In this document: positions 53,215 to 61,466 of the stretch, piece by piece
Position numbering within the stretch: position 1 is the stretch's first letter
How the letters are laid out: each line of letters starts with the position of its first letter
Origin: a virus
Length of the DNA stretch: 64,000 nucleotides
Direction: 5' to 3' (one strand)
IMG/VR virus record: IMGVR_UViG_3300033388_005412
Coordinates: 124,001 to 188,000 of that record
Notes under the pieces: model-generated
What the model saw: only the letters and a program-made list of their open reading frames with translations
Database searches by the model: none
What the model was told of the DNA's origin: nothing
Made by a program: the position numbers and the translations under genes

Positions 53215-53475
53215 ATGGAGGTGAATGATGAAAATAAAATTAACAAAATGAAAATAAAATTAACAAGAACATGTCCAAAATGCAACGGATGGGGAAAAGA
53301 GCGATTATCCAGTATTCATTGCACCATAGGAATTTTATTTGATTGTTCTAAATGTAATGGTGTGAAAAAAATTGAAGAAATTATAGAAATGGAGGCGGAT
53401 GATGACAAGTTTTATATACGGAAATCTTTGGGTTGTTTATTTAGCTATTTGGTTAATAAGTCTAAAAATTTCTAA
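53215..53475 (+). CDS. 86-aa zinc-finger protein
   Basis: CPKCNGWGKE and CSKCNGVKKI are CxxCxG-type knuckles. The first bases contain a direct duplication of ATGAAAATAAAATTAACAA. The last 25 codons overlap the next gene in another frame, so the true end may have shifted by mutation. Confidence 0.6.
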   Translation: MEVNDENKINKMKIKLTRTCPKCNGWGKERLSSIHCTIGILFDCSKCNGVKKIEEIIEMEADDDKFYIRKSLGCLFSYLVNKSKNF

Positions 53476-53551
53476 GTGGCAATATTTTGCTATACTTATA
53501 CCGACAATACTTTTAGTTGGATTAGCAATAGCCGTAAACGGAGGCAAGTAA
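53402..53551 (+). CDS. 49-aa membrane micro-protein
   Basis: ATG after ATGGAGGCGGATG. Two hydrophobic stretches (about 9-20 and 28-44). Overlaps the preceding gene by 74 bp. Its stop overlaps the next ATG. Confidence 0.5.
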   Translation: MTSFIYGNLWVVYLAIWLISLKISKWQYFAILIPTILLVGLAIAVNGGK

Positions 53552-53742
53552 TGGCTAAGCCGAAAAAGAAACAAGTAATTGGATGGATAGAAAGAGACCA
53601 CGATTTTAAATTTTATATGAGCCATTATGTTGGGGGATATAGACTTCACTTACTTATTCATAGAAAAAATCCCAATCCGCGTAATACAACAGAAACAAAT
53701 CATTGGAAAAAAGTTCGTGTAACTATGGAGGATATGAAATGA
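53551..53742 (+). CDS. 63-aa basic protein
   Basis: ATG at 53551 with ACGGAGGCAAGTA, the SD context also seen at 33745 and 33989. Beta-rich basic protein. Unknown. Confidence 0.63.
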   Translation: MAKPKKKQVIGWIERDHDFKFYMSHYVGGYRLHLLIHRKNPNPRNTTETNHWKKVRVTMEDMK

Positions 53743-53879
53743 AAGCAATGTATATGCGTCTTATGGACGAACTCGGTAGAGAGCCAACGGATGACGAAAT
53801 GACAGATGAAAATGCGCGGTTAATTGATAAGGCAAAAATGGATGTGGGTGATGAATTTTTCAAGGAGGTATTGAAATGA
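53739..53879 (+). CDS. 46-aa acidic protein, paralogue of 33600-33758
   Basis: Opens with MKAMYMRLMDELGREPT as in the other copy, then NARLIDKAK, and diverges at the end. Coupled on both sides. Confidence 0.6.
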   Translation: MKAMYMRLMDELGREPTDDEMTDENARLIDKAKMDVGDEFFKEVLK

Positions 53880-54118
53880 AGAAAATATATCTTATAACTA
53901 TTGCACTATTGATTATCTCAAATATTATGGCGTTTCGTAAAGCGGCACACTATAAATCAATATTGAAACAGCATACGCCTTTAATAAATGAGATAAACAA
54001 TAAAATTCGTGTGTTTTATAACGATTATATCGATATATGTGAAAAAGCTGATATTAAATTTGGAGGAAATGATGAATTACAAAACAATGTACAAGAAAAT
54101 TCTGAATCGTCTGAATAA
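53876..54118 (+). CDS. 80-aa membrane-anchored protein
   Basis: N-terminal membrane helix (about 3-20), then a helical acidic ectodomain or cytoplasmic part; layout is spanin-like but no lysis genes are adjacent. SD AAGGAGGTATTGA. Confidence 0.66.
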   Translation: MKKIYLITIALLIISNIMAFRKAAHYKSILKQHTPLINEINNKIRVFYNDYIDICEKADIKFGGNDELQNNVQENSESSE

Positions 54119-54752
54119 AAATAGAGTTATTCCCGGTATGGAGAACTCGGAGCAGTTAATAAACCAGGCAAGAGCTGCCAAACTCGCCGAATATCTTGAA
54201 GATAGACAAAATCGGCTGAATGAACAATGTGAAGGCTGTTATAAATTCGTGAGAAAGAATATAAGCATTGATGTTTTTCATACACCGTGGGATGAAACGC
54301 CTCATACATATAAGTATTGTTCTGAAACATGTATGGACGAAGATTTATTTGAACGTGATGATTTTTGTTATTTTTACTGTCGTGAATGTGGCCGGGTTGT
54401 TTGTGAACAGAACCCTTCACAGGGATATCAAACTCAAGTAAGAACAATAGACAATGAAAAATATTGTTTAAAATGTTATGAGAAAATAATACTGGAAGAC
54501 GGTATAGATTTGGAAACTTTTGAAGAAGGCAGAATAAGCGGCATGTTTTTTAGCAGCGGAAATCCGGAATTGATTGATGCCGGGTATAGTGAAGTCAAGA
54601 ACGTTCCGGGATTTATTAGGTCACAGGAGTCTATAAATACTTATTGTAAAAAAGCAATTGAGCTTATTAATGATGGATATAAAGTTGTTACAGCATATGA
54701 ACGCATGGGTGTGGGTTTGGAAGGATATGTGACTATGTTCTGTAGGAGGTAA
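54072..54752 (+). CDS. 226-aa Cys-rich zinc-binding protein
   Basis: ATG at 54072 (GGAGGAAATG). Four CxxC-type groups (CEGCYKF, YCSETC, YCRECGRVVC, YCLKC) between about residues 50 and 140 suggest two interleaved zinc sites. The C-terminal third is a compact alpha/beta segment (ELINDGYKVVTAYERMGVGLEGYV). Unknown function. Confidence 0.73.
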   Translation: MNYKTMYKKILNRLNKNRVIPGMENSEQLINQARAAKLAEYLEDRQNRLNEQCEGCYKFVRKNISIDVFHTPWDETPHTYKYCSETCMDEDLFERDDFCYFYCRECGRVVCEQNPSQGYQTQVRTIDNEKYCLKCYEKIILEDGIDLETFEEGRISGMFFSSGNPELIDAGYSEVKNVPGFIRSQESINTYCKKAIELINDGYKVVTAYERMGVGLEGYVTMFCRR

Positions 54753-54753
54753 C

Positions 54754-54888
54754 ATGAAATTTAAACTAACGGCAGAATTTTCGGCGAAAGATGTTGAAGA
54801 TGCGAAAATAATTGTTATTAAAACATTTGGTTTGCCACCGGAGTTATTCAAGCAAGTTAAATTTGAAAAAGTTAAGGAGAAAAAATGA
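54754..54888 (+). CDS. 44-aa hypothetical protein
   Basis: ATG after TGTAGGAGGTAAC. FSAKDVEDAKIIVIKTF beta-alpha. It begins MKFKLT like the next gene, suggesting a shared duplicated start region. Confidence 0.56.
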   Translation: MKFKLTAEFSAKDVEDAKIIVIKTFGLPPELFKQVKFEKVKEKK

Positions 54889-55046
54889 AATTTAAATTAA
54901 CGATGGAAGATGTTATGCATTGGCTGCTCATATTTAGTGGAACTGTAGTGATAGGTTATGCATCATCGAATATAACATTAACTTGCATTGGAATATTATG
55001 CATACAACTTGGATGGATTGTGAAAACCAAGTTGAAGGCGGATTAA
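54885..55046 (+). CDS. 53-aa membrane micro-protein
   Basis: ATGA coupling, AAGGAGAAAAA SD. Hydrophobic residues 12-46 with one or two helices. Unknown. Confidence 0.6.
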   Translation: MKFKLTMEDVMHWLLIFSGTVVIGYASSNITLTCIGILCIQLGWIVKTKLKAD

Positions 55047-55047
55047 T

Positions 55048-55245
55048 ATGGATATAATAATATATGTTTTAGGTGTGGTGTTTTTAATGTTTTTAGTGTT
55101 GATGTTGTGTATATTTTTGCTTTCTTGGTTTATTGAATTTTGTGAATTTTTACAAAGAATATCACAGGTAAAAAAAAGAAAAACGAATGTCCGCAAAGTT
55201 AGCATTGGCGTTGAAAGAATTATTAGAAGTTTGTTACACGGCTGA
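55048..55245 (+). CDS. 65-aa membrane micro-protein
   Basis: Strong membrane helix (about 3-28) and a basic tail. Overlaps the next ORF by 59 bp in another frame. Confidence 0.6.
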   Translation: MDIIIYVLGVVFLMFLVLMLCIFLLSWFIEFCEFLQRISQVKKRKTNVRKVSIGVERIIRSLLHG

Positions 55246-55336
55246 TATGCATGAGGAATTACCAGAATGTATTGATGGTAGTTATTTAGACCAGGCAAAG
55301 AATACACTTACAGAATATGAGGAGAGTAAACAATGA
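55187..55336 (+). CDS. 49-aa protein with recurrent helix and AEYEES tail
   Basis: SAKLALALKELLEV and KNTLTEYEESKQ match the AKLAKALKK and ALAEYKEDK modules at 30392 and 36046. No SD before the ATG, so it may be a decayed copy kept because its end supplies the next SD (GAGGAGAGTAAACA). Confidence 0.42.
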   Translation: MSAKLALALKELLEVCYTADMHEELPECIDGSYLDQAKNTLTEYEESKQ

Positions 55337-55563
55337 ATTATTATTTTCTAGGAAAGGGGTATGGAGAAGAACCGATGCTTGTTAAAATACCGAAAGCTGA
55401 TAATCGTGAAGATGCGAATAAAATAATTGAAAAGGACACGGCAAGACGCGGTTATAACAGCACATTCTGGGACAAATGGGGTGTTATATTATCAATGACT
55501 GAAATGAAATCAATAAAACGTAAAATCGGCGATTTCATTAACGACGCTGGTGATAAAAAATGA
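55333..55563 (+). CDS. 76-aa hypothetical protein
   Basis: Beta-alpha opening with YYFLGKGYGEEPMLVKIPKADN. ATGA overlaps both sides. Unknown. Confidence 0.66.
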   Translation: MNYYFLGKGYGEEPMLVKIPKADNREDANKIIEKDTARRGYNSTFWDKWGVILSMTEMKSIKRKIGDFINDAGDKK

Positions 55564-55826
55564 GCCATGTAAGTCGTAAACCATACATCACAACGTCGAA
55601 AATATTTATGGAAACAGGAATGGAAACAGGAATGGAAACAGGAATGGAAACAGGAATGGTACGGTGTTTTAAAACACATCAACTCCCAGGCGGAAATCAC
55701 AAGATAATTGTTAAGAACAAGAATCATGCGGTTATAATAAGTGATGGCCGGCCCTTGGAGAAAATTGATGGTAAATGGGTTTACACTGAATATATTCAGA
55801 AGGGGATGAAAAATGGGAAAATTTGA
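55560..55826 (+). CDS. 88-aa protein containing a METG tandem repeat
   Basis: Residues about 17-33 are METG four times, encoded by a 12-bp tandem repeat (about 55608-55657). The rest is beta-rich (IIVKNKNHAVIISDGRP). The repeat keeps frame at any copy number, so its length can vary. Confidence 0.63.
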   Translation: MSHVSRKPYITTSKIFMETGMETGMETGMETGMVRCFKTHQLPGGNHKIIVKNKNHAVIISDGRPLEKIDGKWVYTEYIQKGMKNGKI

Positions 55827-56133
55827 AATCGGTGAAACTGTTATCATGCATGGATATGGTAATAGTAGAAAACTTGTCAAGATTGATTCAATTACAAAAG
55901 CAGGAAATATTAAAATAAATGACGAAGTCTTTAGACCTGATGGTCATTTACGTGGTGGGGGTGTTTGGTCATCATCATATATTGACAAAACAAATCCGGA
56001 AGAAATAAAGGAAATAAAAGATGAAATTTATAAAGAAAATTTAATTTATTTTCTTAGAAATTTTGATTTGAATACTTTATCAAATACTAAGTTAACAGAA
56101 ATATACAAAATAATGAAAGGAGCGAAGAAATGA
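55813..56133 (+). CDS. 106-aa hypothetical protein
   Basis: Starts inside the previous gene. Beta-barrel-like start (FEIGETVIMHGYGNSRKLVKIDSI) suggests an SH3/KOW-like fold; helical end. Unknown. Confidence 0.68.
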   Translation: MGKFEIGETVIMHGYGNSRKLVKIDSITKAGNIKINDEVFRPDGHLRGGGVWSSSYIDKTNPEEIKEIKDEIYKENLIYFLRNFDLNTLSNTKLTEIYKIMKGAKK

Positions 56134-56324
56134 AAATTTTATCAGAAAAAGAATACACAAGATTTGTGAAAGCAGATGAAATGGAGAGCCGGGTTTATAT
56201 GGCTAACAGATGGCTGGCTGAATTTGACGATACATTGGCACCCATGTGGGATTATATAATAAAAGGCGATATTGACATCGACAAAATGAGAGAAAAACTT
56301 AGGAAGAAGTATGAAAAAATATAG
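56130..56324 (+). CDS. 64-aa helical acidic protein
   Basis: ATGA coupling; SD AAGGAGCGAAGAA. Helical. Unknown. Confidence 0.65.
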   Translation: MKILSEKEYTRFVKADEMESRVYMANRWLAEFDDTLAPMWDYIIKGDIDIDKMREKLRKKYEKI

Positions 56325-56499
56325 GGTGATTGATTTACAGGGTTGCAATTTTATGGACGATACTTATGATGAACCCATGACTATAGCCGCTTTGAGGTCC
56401 AGATTCTGGGATCTCGATGACTGTCGAAGCAATACATATAATCAATTTACAAAAGATTATATATGTGACATGTGGATGGTTGAATTTGAGGAGATTTAA
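56311..56499 (+). CDS. 62-aa hypothetical protein
   Basis: SD TTAGGAAGAAGT. Contains DEPMTIAALRSRFWDLDD, a pattern seen in small phage proteins with P-M-T-x-x-x-L-R-x-x-F-W-x-x-D. Unknown. Confidence 0.67.
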   Translation: MKKYRVIDLQGCNFMDDTYDEPMTIAALRSRFWDLDDCRSNTYNQFTKDYICDMWMVEFEEI

Positions 56500-56726
56500 T
56501 GAAATATCAATTTTGCAAATGTAATAATTGTGGAGAGGTCTTTATTGATATAAATCCTGACACACAACCATCTTTTGAGATACCACGCGGTAAAATTTTT
56601 AGAGAATTAACACAGCAGGAAGATGATGGCGGTTATTTCAGTGGCTGTCCAACATGTAAAACTGACGGATATTTAAGAGATGTGATAGATATGAAAGATG
56701 TTTTTCTGGGAGGTAAAAATGAGTAG
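56499..56726 (+). CDS. 75-aa zinc ribbon protein
   Basis: CKCNNCGEVFIDINP and GCPTCKTDGYLRD form a ribbon typical of small phage proteins. Overlaps the previous stop by one base. Confidence 0.7.
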   Translation: MKYQFCKCNNCGEVFIDINPDTQPSFEIPRGKIFRELTQQEDDGGYFSGCPTCKTDGYLRDVIDMKDVFLGGKNE

Positions 56727-56988
56727 AGTAAAAATTAAGTCACTGGAACATTTAAAAGAGATTTTAATAAATAGCGATAAGGATAGTGATGAAGATTTTG
56801 TTTTGTTTTTAAATAGTGGTTTAAGATCATCTAAATATATTGGCTATGATGATGGTATATTCTGCATCACAAACTGTATTGATGATTCCGAGCAGGAATT
56901 AAATGATAAAGAAATTATGGATGATGAATATACAAACATAGGTAAAGGCATTAAACTCGGCGCATTTTACTGGGAGCCGGAGGAATAA
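56719..56988 (+). CDS. 89-aa acidic hypothetical protein
   Basis: ATG at 56719 with CTGGGAGGTAAAA. FVLFLNSGLRSSKYIGYDD-type beta pattern common in small phage proteins of unknown role. Confidence 0.69.
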   Translation: MSRVKIKSLEHLKEILINSDKDSDEDFVLFLNSGLRSSKYIGYDDGIFCITNCIDDSEQELNDKEIMDDEYTNIGKGIKLGAFYWEPEE

Positions 56989-57255
56989 ATGGTTAAATAT
57001 AAATCTGATAAGCGGATAGGACATGAATTCAGAAATATGAAAATAAACGAAATTAAATTTACAGGTAATCGTTCAGGATTCATAGATATTTACTTTCCGC
57101 ACGGTGGTGAGTCAGTTGCTGGCGGGGCAAAAAACGTTTGTGATAATTTTATTATATATTATACAGGTGTAGTGGCATTTAGCTATTGGTATCCAAATGA
57201 TATATACTGGCAATTATCTATGGCAGTTCGGAATAAAAGTGAGGATAGAAAATGA
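56989..57255 (+). CDS. 88-aa beta-rich hypothetical protein
   Basis: Abuts the previous stop; SD GGAGGAATAA context. Gly/aromatic rich. Unknown. Confidence 0.67.
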   Translation: MVKYKSDKRIGHEFRNMKINEIKFTGNRSGFIDIYFPHGGESVAGGAKNVCDNFIIYYTGVVAFSYWYPNDIYWQLSMAVRNKSEDRK

Positions 57256-57668
57256 AAAATAGATTAACGTTAAAAAGTTTGAAAATTGAGATAGATAATT
57301 TGATACATGATATCACAGATATAAAAGAACACCAAAGAAGCCACAAAAACAAAATAAATGAAATAATATCAAAAATGATAGATTGGGAAAACGCATGTAA
57401 AGCGTTAGATCATCAAATGTATCAAATTGAGCTTGATATATTAAATAACCGGCATATAACAGAATGTTGTACCTGTCATTGCAAGGTAACAGAAATGACA
57501 GCAAAACGTGAATGGAATAATGTGGTAATTGATCCTGATTGCAGAACATTTGACATAGTAGATAAATCATATAATGGTTATAAGTTGCTGGTGCCAATTT
57601 GCCCTGAGTGTGAGAAAGAAGGTGAAATAGCGATTTACAAAATGTTGTTCGAAAAGGATGATAAATAA
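57252..57668 (+). CDS. 138-aa coiled-coil plus zinc-finger protein
   Basis: Residues 1-65 form a long charged helix. ECCTCHCKV and CPECEKEGEI near 75 and 118 form a zinc site. ATGA coupling. Unknown. Confidence 0.69.
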   Translation: MKNRLTLKSLKIEIDNLIHDITDIKEHQRSHKNKINEIISKMIDWENACKALDHQMYQIELDILNNRHITECCTCHCKVTEMTAKREWNNVVIDPDCRTFDIVDKSYNGYKLLVPICPECEKEGEIAIYKMLFEKDDK

Positions 57669-57892
57669 TGGATAAAGCCATATATAAGCAACCATGCGAA
57701 AAAATGTATCATGTATTTACAAATGATAATGATAGCTGGGTGGAAAATTTGTCAGAGGCGGTGAAAATCGCCAGAATAATGAACCGGGATCATGGATGTG
57801 TAAGAATATATGAAGAAACTAATTGGGATGAAGAAGAAGGACTATTTATAGATGAAAATTGTATTTTAAGTTACGGTGGATTTCCGCGTTAG
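57668..57892 (+). CDS. 74-aa acidic hypothetical protein
   Basis: Overlaps the previous stop by one base. MYHVFTNDNDSWVENLSEAVKIARIM: strand then helix. Unknown. Confidence 0.66.
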   Translation: MDKAIYKQPCEKMYHVFTNDNDSWVENLSEAVKIARIMNRDHGCVRIYEETNWDEEEGLFIDENCILSYGGFPR

Positions 57893-57900
57893 GAGGATAA

Positions 57901-58227
57901 ATGCTCACATTTACAAGATTTAGTAAACAATGGTATTGGGAAAATCATAGGAAACATTTTAAAGACTTCAAAGACAATATTTTTGTTATAGATAGATGTT
58001 CAAATGGAGGATGTAAATGGGAATTCATGATACGACAATATGATTTTGGTATTGACGATACGCAAGCCGTTCGAATAGAAATGTTTGATGATGGTGTGAC
58101 ATCTTTGAAAAATAGTAGAGTTGTAAAAATGCTGGTTGACCTTAAAGGCTGTTCAACTTTAGATAATGCTGAAATAATATTAAGAAAACACAAATTTAAG
58201 GAAATAATAGAGAAGGAGGATAAATGA
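57901..58227 (+). CDS. 108-aa hypothetical protein
   Basis: SD TTAGGAGGATAA. Aromatic N-terminus, beta middle, helix end. Unknown. Confidence 0.67.
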   Translation: MLTFTRFSKQWYWENHRKHFKDFKDNIFVIDRCSNGGCKWEFMIRQYDFGIDDTQAVRIEMFDDGVTSLKNSRVVKMLVDLKGCSTLDNAEIILRKHKFKEIIEKEDK

Positions 58228-58529
58228 TTGAATTAACAAATTTCGAGAAAGAAGATGTTCGAGCGCAACTTAACATAAATGGGATGCGTAAAAGTATGGT
58301 TAAGTCCGTTATGTCGGCAATTGGTAAGAGAACTGTATCATTCGGAGATGATTATGAAAGGAAGTTTTCAATTATTAAAGTTGGTAAATCATATGGTGTA
58401 GCCAAAAGATGTACATATAAAAGGAAGAAATCAGATGATGAACCCAGAATGTCCACCGGATTTACACTGGCGCTTATGAGAGCATTAGATATGCTTAAAG
58501 AGAATGATGATGAACAGAATCAGAGATAA
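58224..58529 (+). CDS. 101-aa basic hypothetical protein
   Basis: ATGA coupling; SD AAGGAGGATAA. Central basic beta stretch (VAKRCTYKRKKSDDEPRMS). Unknown. Confidence 0.67.
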   Translation: MIELTNFEKEDVRAQLNINGMRKSMVKSVMSAIGKRTVSFGDDYERKFSIIKVGKSYGVAKRCTYKRKKSDDEPRMSTGFTLALMRALDMLKENDDEQNQR

Positions 58530-58890
58530 AATAGTATCAGAACAAGCCACAGGCTGCTGTGAACATGGTGAACTGACCTTTCAGACAAAAGATAGCGGGA
58601 TAACGGACGAGGATGCGATTAAGCGACTTTATAATGGAGAAGAGGTCGCTGTGCCTTCCGCCGGTTCCGGGAGTTATAATGACATATTTCAAGTTCTAGG
58701 GTTTAACGAGGTTAAAGTTATTGACTGGGACAATTCAGCGGGAGATTGGACATTCGGAGTAAAGAACAAATCCGGTTGGAGAATTGCCTGGCAGGAAAAT
58801 AGATATCCGTATTATGGATTCAGATATTTTATTAATTTAGATGATTATGGCTATAGGTTGTTTGAAGATTTAATCAATACGGAGAACTGA
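58504..58890 (+). CDS. 128-aa hypothetical protein
   Basis: Begins inside the previous gene after AAAGAGA. Gly-rich mid-part and aromatic beta C-terminus (WTFGVKNKSGWRIAWQENRYP). Unknown. Which of the tandem Met codons is used is unclear. Confidence 0.66.
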   Translation: MMMNRIRDKIVSEQATGCCEHGELTFQTKDSGITDEDAIKRLYNGEEVAVPSAGSGSYNDIFQVLGFNEVKVIDWDNSAGDWTFGVKNKSGWRIAWQENRYPYYGFRYFINLDDYGYRLFEDLINTEN

Positions 58891-59189
58891 TGTCAAACAA
58901 AAAATTTAACAAATTAATTTTTCTTGAGATGCAAAAATTAATGCCAGGAAGACCGATTAAATATTATTTTCATGCTAAAAATAATAAAGTTGAAATAAGG
59001 TTTAGAGATGGATATATCGTTAATTACAACATTGATGGTAAATTTAAAAATGATGACAAATTTTGTACGATAGTAGCTAAACAACTTGGCGCGGCTGCAG
59101 TGAGCCATTGGAGATCATATGTTGAAAACATTATGGGAGTGATGAGCCCCAAAGAGATAAAGGAGATAATAAAAGGAGAGTCAGAATGA
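58890..59189 (+). CDS. 99-aa basic hypothetical protein
   Basis: Overlaps the previous stop. Beta hairpins in the centre (KVEIRFRDGYIVNYNIDG). Unknown. Confidence 0.67.
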   Translation: MSNKKFNKLIFLEMQKLMPGRPIKYYFHAKNNKVEIRFRDGYIVNYNIDGKFKNDDKFCTIVAKQLGAAAVSHWRSYVENIMGVMSPKEIKEIIKGESE

Positions 59190-59350
59190 AGAAATATACA
59201 GTAGTTTGTGCTGATTTTATAATACACGTAAGAAAAAAAGAATTACCAATTATACGCAAAAAACTAATAAAAAGTCTTAAAGGGTGTGGTTTGGACTTCT
59301 CAAGAGGTGGAATATCTTTTTATGATAAAATTGAATTAAAAGGAGAATAG
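59186..59350 (+). CDS. 54-aa basic hypothetical protein
   Basis: ATG after AAAGGAGAGTCAGA, overlapping the previous stop. Basic helices. Unknown. Confidence 0.57.
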   Translation: MKKYTVVCADFIIHVRKKELPIIRKKLIKSLKGCGLDFSRGGISFYDKIELKGE

Positions 59351-59352
59351 AA

Positions 59353-59478
59353 ATGAATGATTCTTATGTAGACAAATTTTTAAGATTTATTAAAGAATGC
59401 AAAACAGATGAAGAAATTTGTGATGTGATAAATAGAATATATGAAGACGGCTTCGAGGACGGGTGCAATGAAAATTAA
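59353..59478 (+). CDS. 41-aa acidic micro-protein
   Basis: ATG after AAAAGGAGAATAGAA. Helical, acidic. Overlaps the next start. Confidence 0.5.
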   Translation: MNDSYVDKFLRFIKECKTDEEICDVINRIYEDGFEDGCNEN

Positions 59479-59662
59479 TATACCGAAAAAATATTTAATC
59501 AAGGATTTTACTTATATGTTGGAAGGTGTTATAATATCGGGAAATATTAAAGGTAACAAAAAAGCAAAATTTAAAGCAACCCTTGGTAAAAAATTTGCAA
59601 AAAAGATAGCCACAGGTTTGTATTCTTATCTTAAGGAATGGGCTGTTAAGGAGAAAAGATGA
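59468..59662 (+). CDS. 64-aa basic hypothetical protein
   Basis: ATG at 59468 with GAGGACGGGTGCA. Lys-rich beta-type. Unknown. Confidence 0.6.
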   Translation: MKINIPKKYLIKDFTYMLEGVIISGNIKGNKKAKFKATLGKKFAKKIATGLYSYLKEWAVKEKR

Positions 59663-59952
59663 AAGGAGAAAAATTCCCGGAACACGAGAAGCTTAAAAAA
59701 ATTAAAGACAAATCGCAGGTGATCGGTGATTTTATGTCGTGGCTTAATGATATTAAAAAACTTTATTTATGTACATGTACAGATGTAGCTGAACTTGATG
59801 GTCAGGATGATTATGGTGATTTGGAAGAGGTATTTTGGCCGGCACATAGGGATGTTACAAAACTTCTTGGTGAATATTTTGATATTGATCTAAATAAACT
59901 TGAAAAAGAAAAAGTAAAAATGCTCGATCAAATAAGAGATGGAAACAAATAA
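59659..59952 (+). CDS. 97-aa hypothetical protein
   Basis: SD AAGGAGAAAAG; ATGA coupling. SQVIGDFMSWLND and a following CTCTDVAELDGQDDYG; common pattern in small phage proteins (I-G-x-F-L-x-W-L...). Unknown. Confidence 0.7.
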   Translation: MKGEKFPEHEKLKKIKDKSQVIGDFMSWLNDIKKLYLCTCTDVAELDGQDDYGDLEEVFWPAHRDVTKLLGEYFDIDLNKLEKEKVKMLDQIRDGNK

Positions 59953-59961
59953 GGGGGTGTG

Positions 59962-61221
59962 ATGAAAGCAATAGCAGTGTTTGCCGGAAAAGGCGGCGTA
60001 GGGAAATCAAGTATTTCTGCATTATTATCACTAGCTTTAAAAAAGAATCATAAAGTGGCTTTATTTGATGCTGACTTAAATACGCCATCTATCCCCATTT
60101 TATTTAGAAAATCTCATAATTTTAAGAATATGAAAATATTCTCTGTTGGTGATATAGCTAAGTCTGGTAAAGCAATTGCTTTGACTGGAAGAGTTGTTAA
60201 GAAAACATTGCGTGAGTTAGCAAATCGGATTGAAAAATATAATCCTGAAATTTGTATCATTGATATGCCGCCGGGTACCGGTGATGTGATGATGCAGGTA
60301 TGTGAGCGAATAAAACCAAGTTCATTTTTGCTGGTATTGCAACCGAATAACCTAGCAAAAGAAGATGCATTAAGAGCTGTTAGTCTGTTTTATGGAACAA
60401 AAATACCGATAACAGGTATAATTGAAAATATGGTTGGAGATGTTTTTGGAGAAAGTAAAGCAGTTGGTATAATGAATTTGCCCGTGTTAGTTTCGTTGCA
60501 TCTTAGAACTGATATAGCAAAGTTTGGAAGCGCTGGTGAAATTCATATGATTCAAGATAACCCATTAGAGAAGGTAGCGGAAGAAATTTTCAAAAAAGCA
60601 TGCGAGGTGTCATGGAAACAGGTTCCAAAGAAATTACTAGAAGGTCCAACTGAGAAGGAATATAAGAATGCGTATTACGATAGCAGTCCTTGGGATCCTG
60701 AATCGAGTCATAAGGGAAGTTTAAGATTCGTGGGAACCAATTCATGGGATTATATTAGAAGGCGACTCATGGATAGAGAAACGTCGCTTGTTCCTGATCA
60801 ATTTCTTGCATATAATGATGCGCAAACTGTCCGCAAGATGCTGAATGGATTAGATGAAGATAACGAGGGTATGTTTATGGTTGTTCGGCCGCCCAGTACA
60901 CAAATAAAGCTATTTCCAGGAGAAATTGGAACTGCACATCTTTGGATGGGGAGTGAAACATATTACGGCGTCCCTAGTATATCATACCAAACGGATCAGG
61001 GAGAAGTTAGATTGTTTCCTCATGAGGCATCTCCAGTAAGTTATGAACTACTTGTGGAATTGCAGAATGAAAAAGAACTTATACGGGCGAAAAAATCATC
61101 AGTGCCAAGATATTTGCCTAATGGAAAAATACTTATGAAAATTGCTCGTGCATTTGGAACGAGATGTTTCGTGACTAAAAATTGGAAAGATGAATATAAG
61201 GAATTAGGAGTAAGAACATGA
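59962..61221 (+). CDS. Mrp/ParA-type P-loop ATPase with extra C-terminal domain
   Basis: 419 aa from the ATG at 59962 (AAGGGGGTG before it). The deviant Walker A GKGGVGKS at 9-16, ALFDADLNTPSIP, IIDMPPGTGD and GIIENM are those of Mrp/NBP35 family ATPases. The family's CxxC for Fe-S transfer after the ENM motif is absent. Residues about 230-419 are an additional domain I do not recognise, which includes a WDPESSHKG segment and a beta-rich stretch. DNA partitioning, scaffold or a novel regulatory ATPase are possible. Confidence 0.82.
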   Translation: MKAIAVFAGKGGVGKSSISALLSLALKKNHKVALFDADLNTPSIPILFRKSHNFKNMKIFSVGDIAKSGKAIALTGRVVKKTLRELANRIEKYNPEICIIDMPPGTGDVMMQVCERIKPSSFLLVLQPNNLAKEDALRAVSLFYGTKIPITGIIENMVGDVFGESKAVGIMNLPVLVSLHLRTDIAKFGSAGEIHMIQDNPLEKVAEEIFKKACEVSWKQVPKKLLEGPTEKEYKNAYYDSSPWDPESSHKGSLRFVGTNSWDYIRRRLMDRETSLVPDQFLAYNDAQTVRKMLNGLDEDNEGMFMVVRPPSTQIKLFPGEIGTAHLWMGSETYYGVPSISYQTDQGEVRLFPHEASPVSYELLVELQNEKELIRAKKSSVPRYLPNGKILMKIARAFGTRCFVTKNWKDEYKELGVRT

Positions 61222-61466
61222 AAATAAAAAAGGGTGAATTATTAGAAATTAATCACACGCGGAAGGGTGTGTTTAAAGGTGTTGCTACGGAGGATTTTGA
61301 TACAGAGAAAAACGAATTCTATCCGATAGTTCTTGCTGAGGAAATTGTGTATAGATTATCGACGTCTTGGTTAAAAGGCGAAAAAATACCTTGTGGAAAA
61401 TCATTTTGTAGTATTAATTGTTTGGGGCATCATGGTCACAAAAAACAAATAAAGGAGAAAAAATGA
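61218..61466 (+). CDS. 82-aa hypothetical protein
   Basis: ATGA coupling to the ATPase. Small beta domain (LEINHTRKGVFKGVATEDFD) and a Cys/His-rich end (CGKSFCSINCLGHHGHKK). Unknown. Confidence 0.67.
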   Translation: MKIKKGELLEINHTRKGVFKGVATEDFDTEKNEFYPIVLAEEIVYRLSTSWLKGEKIPCGKSFCSINCLGHHGHKKQIKEKK

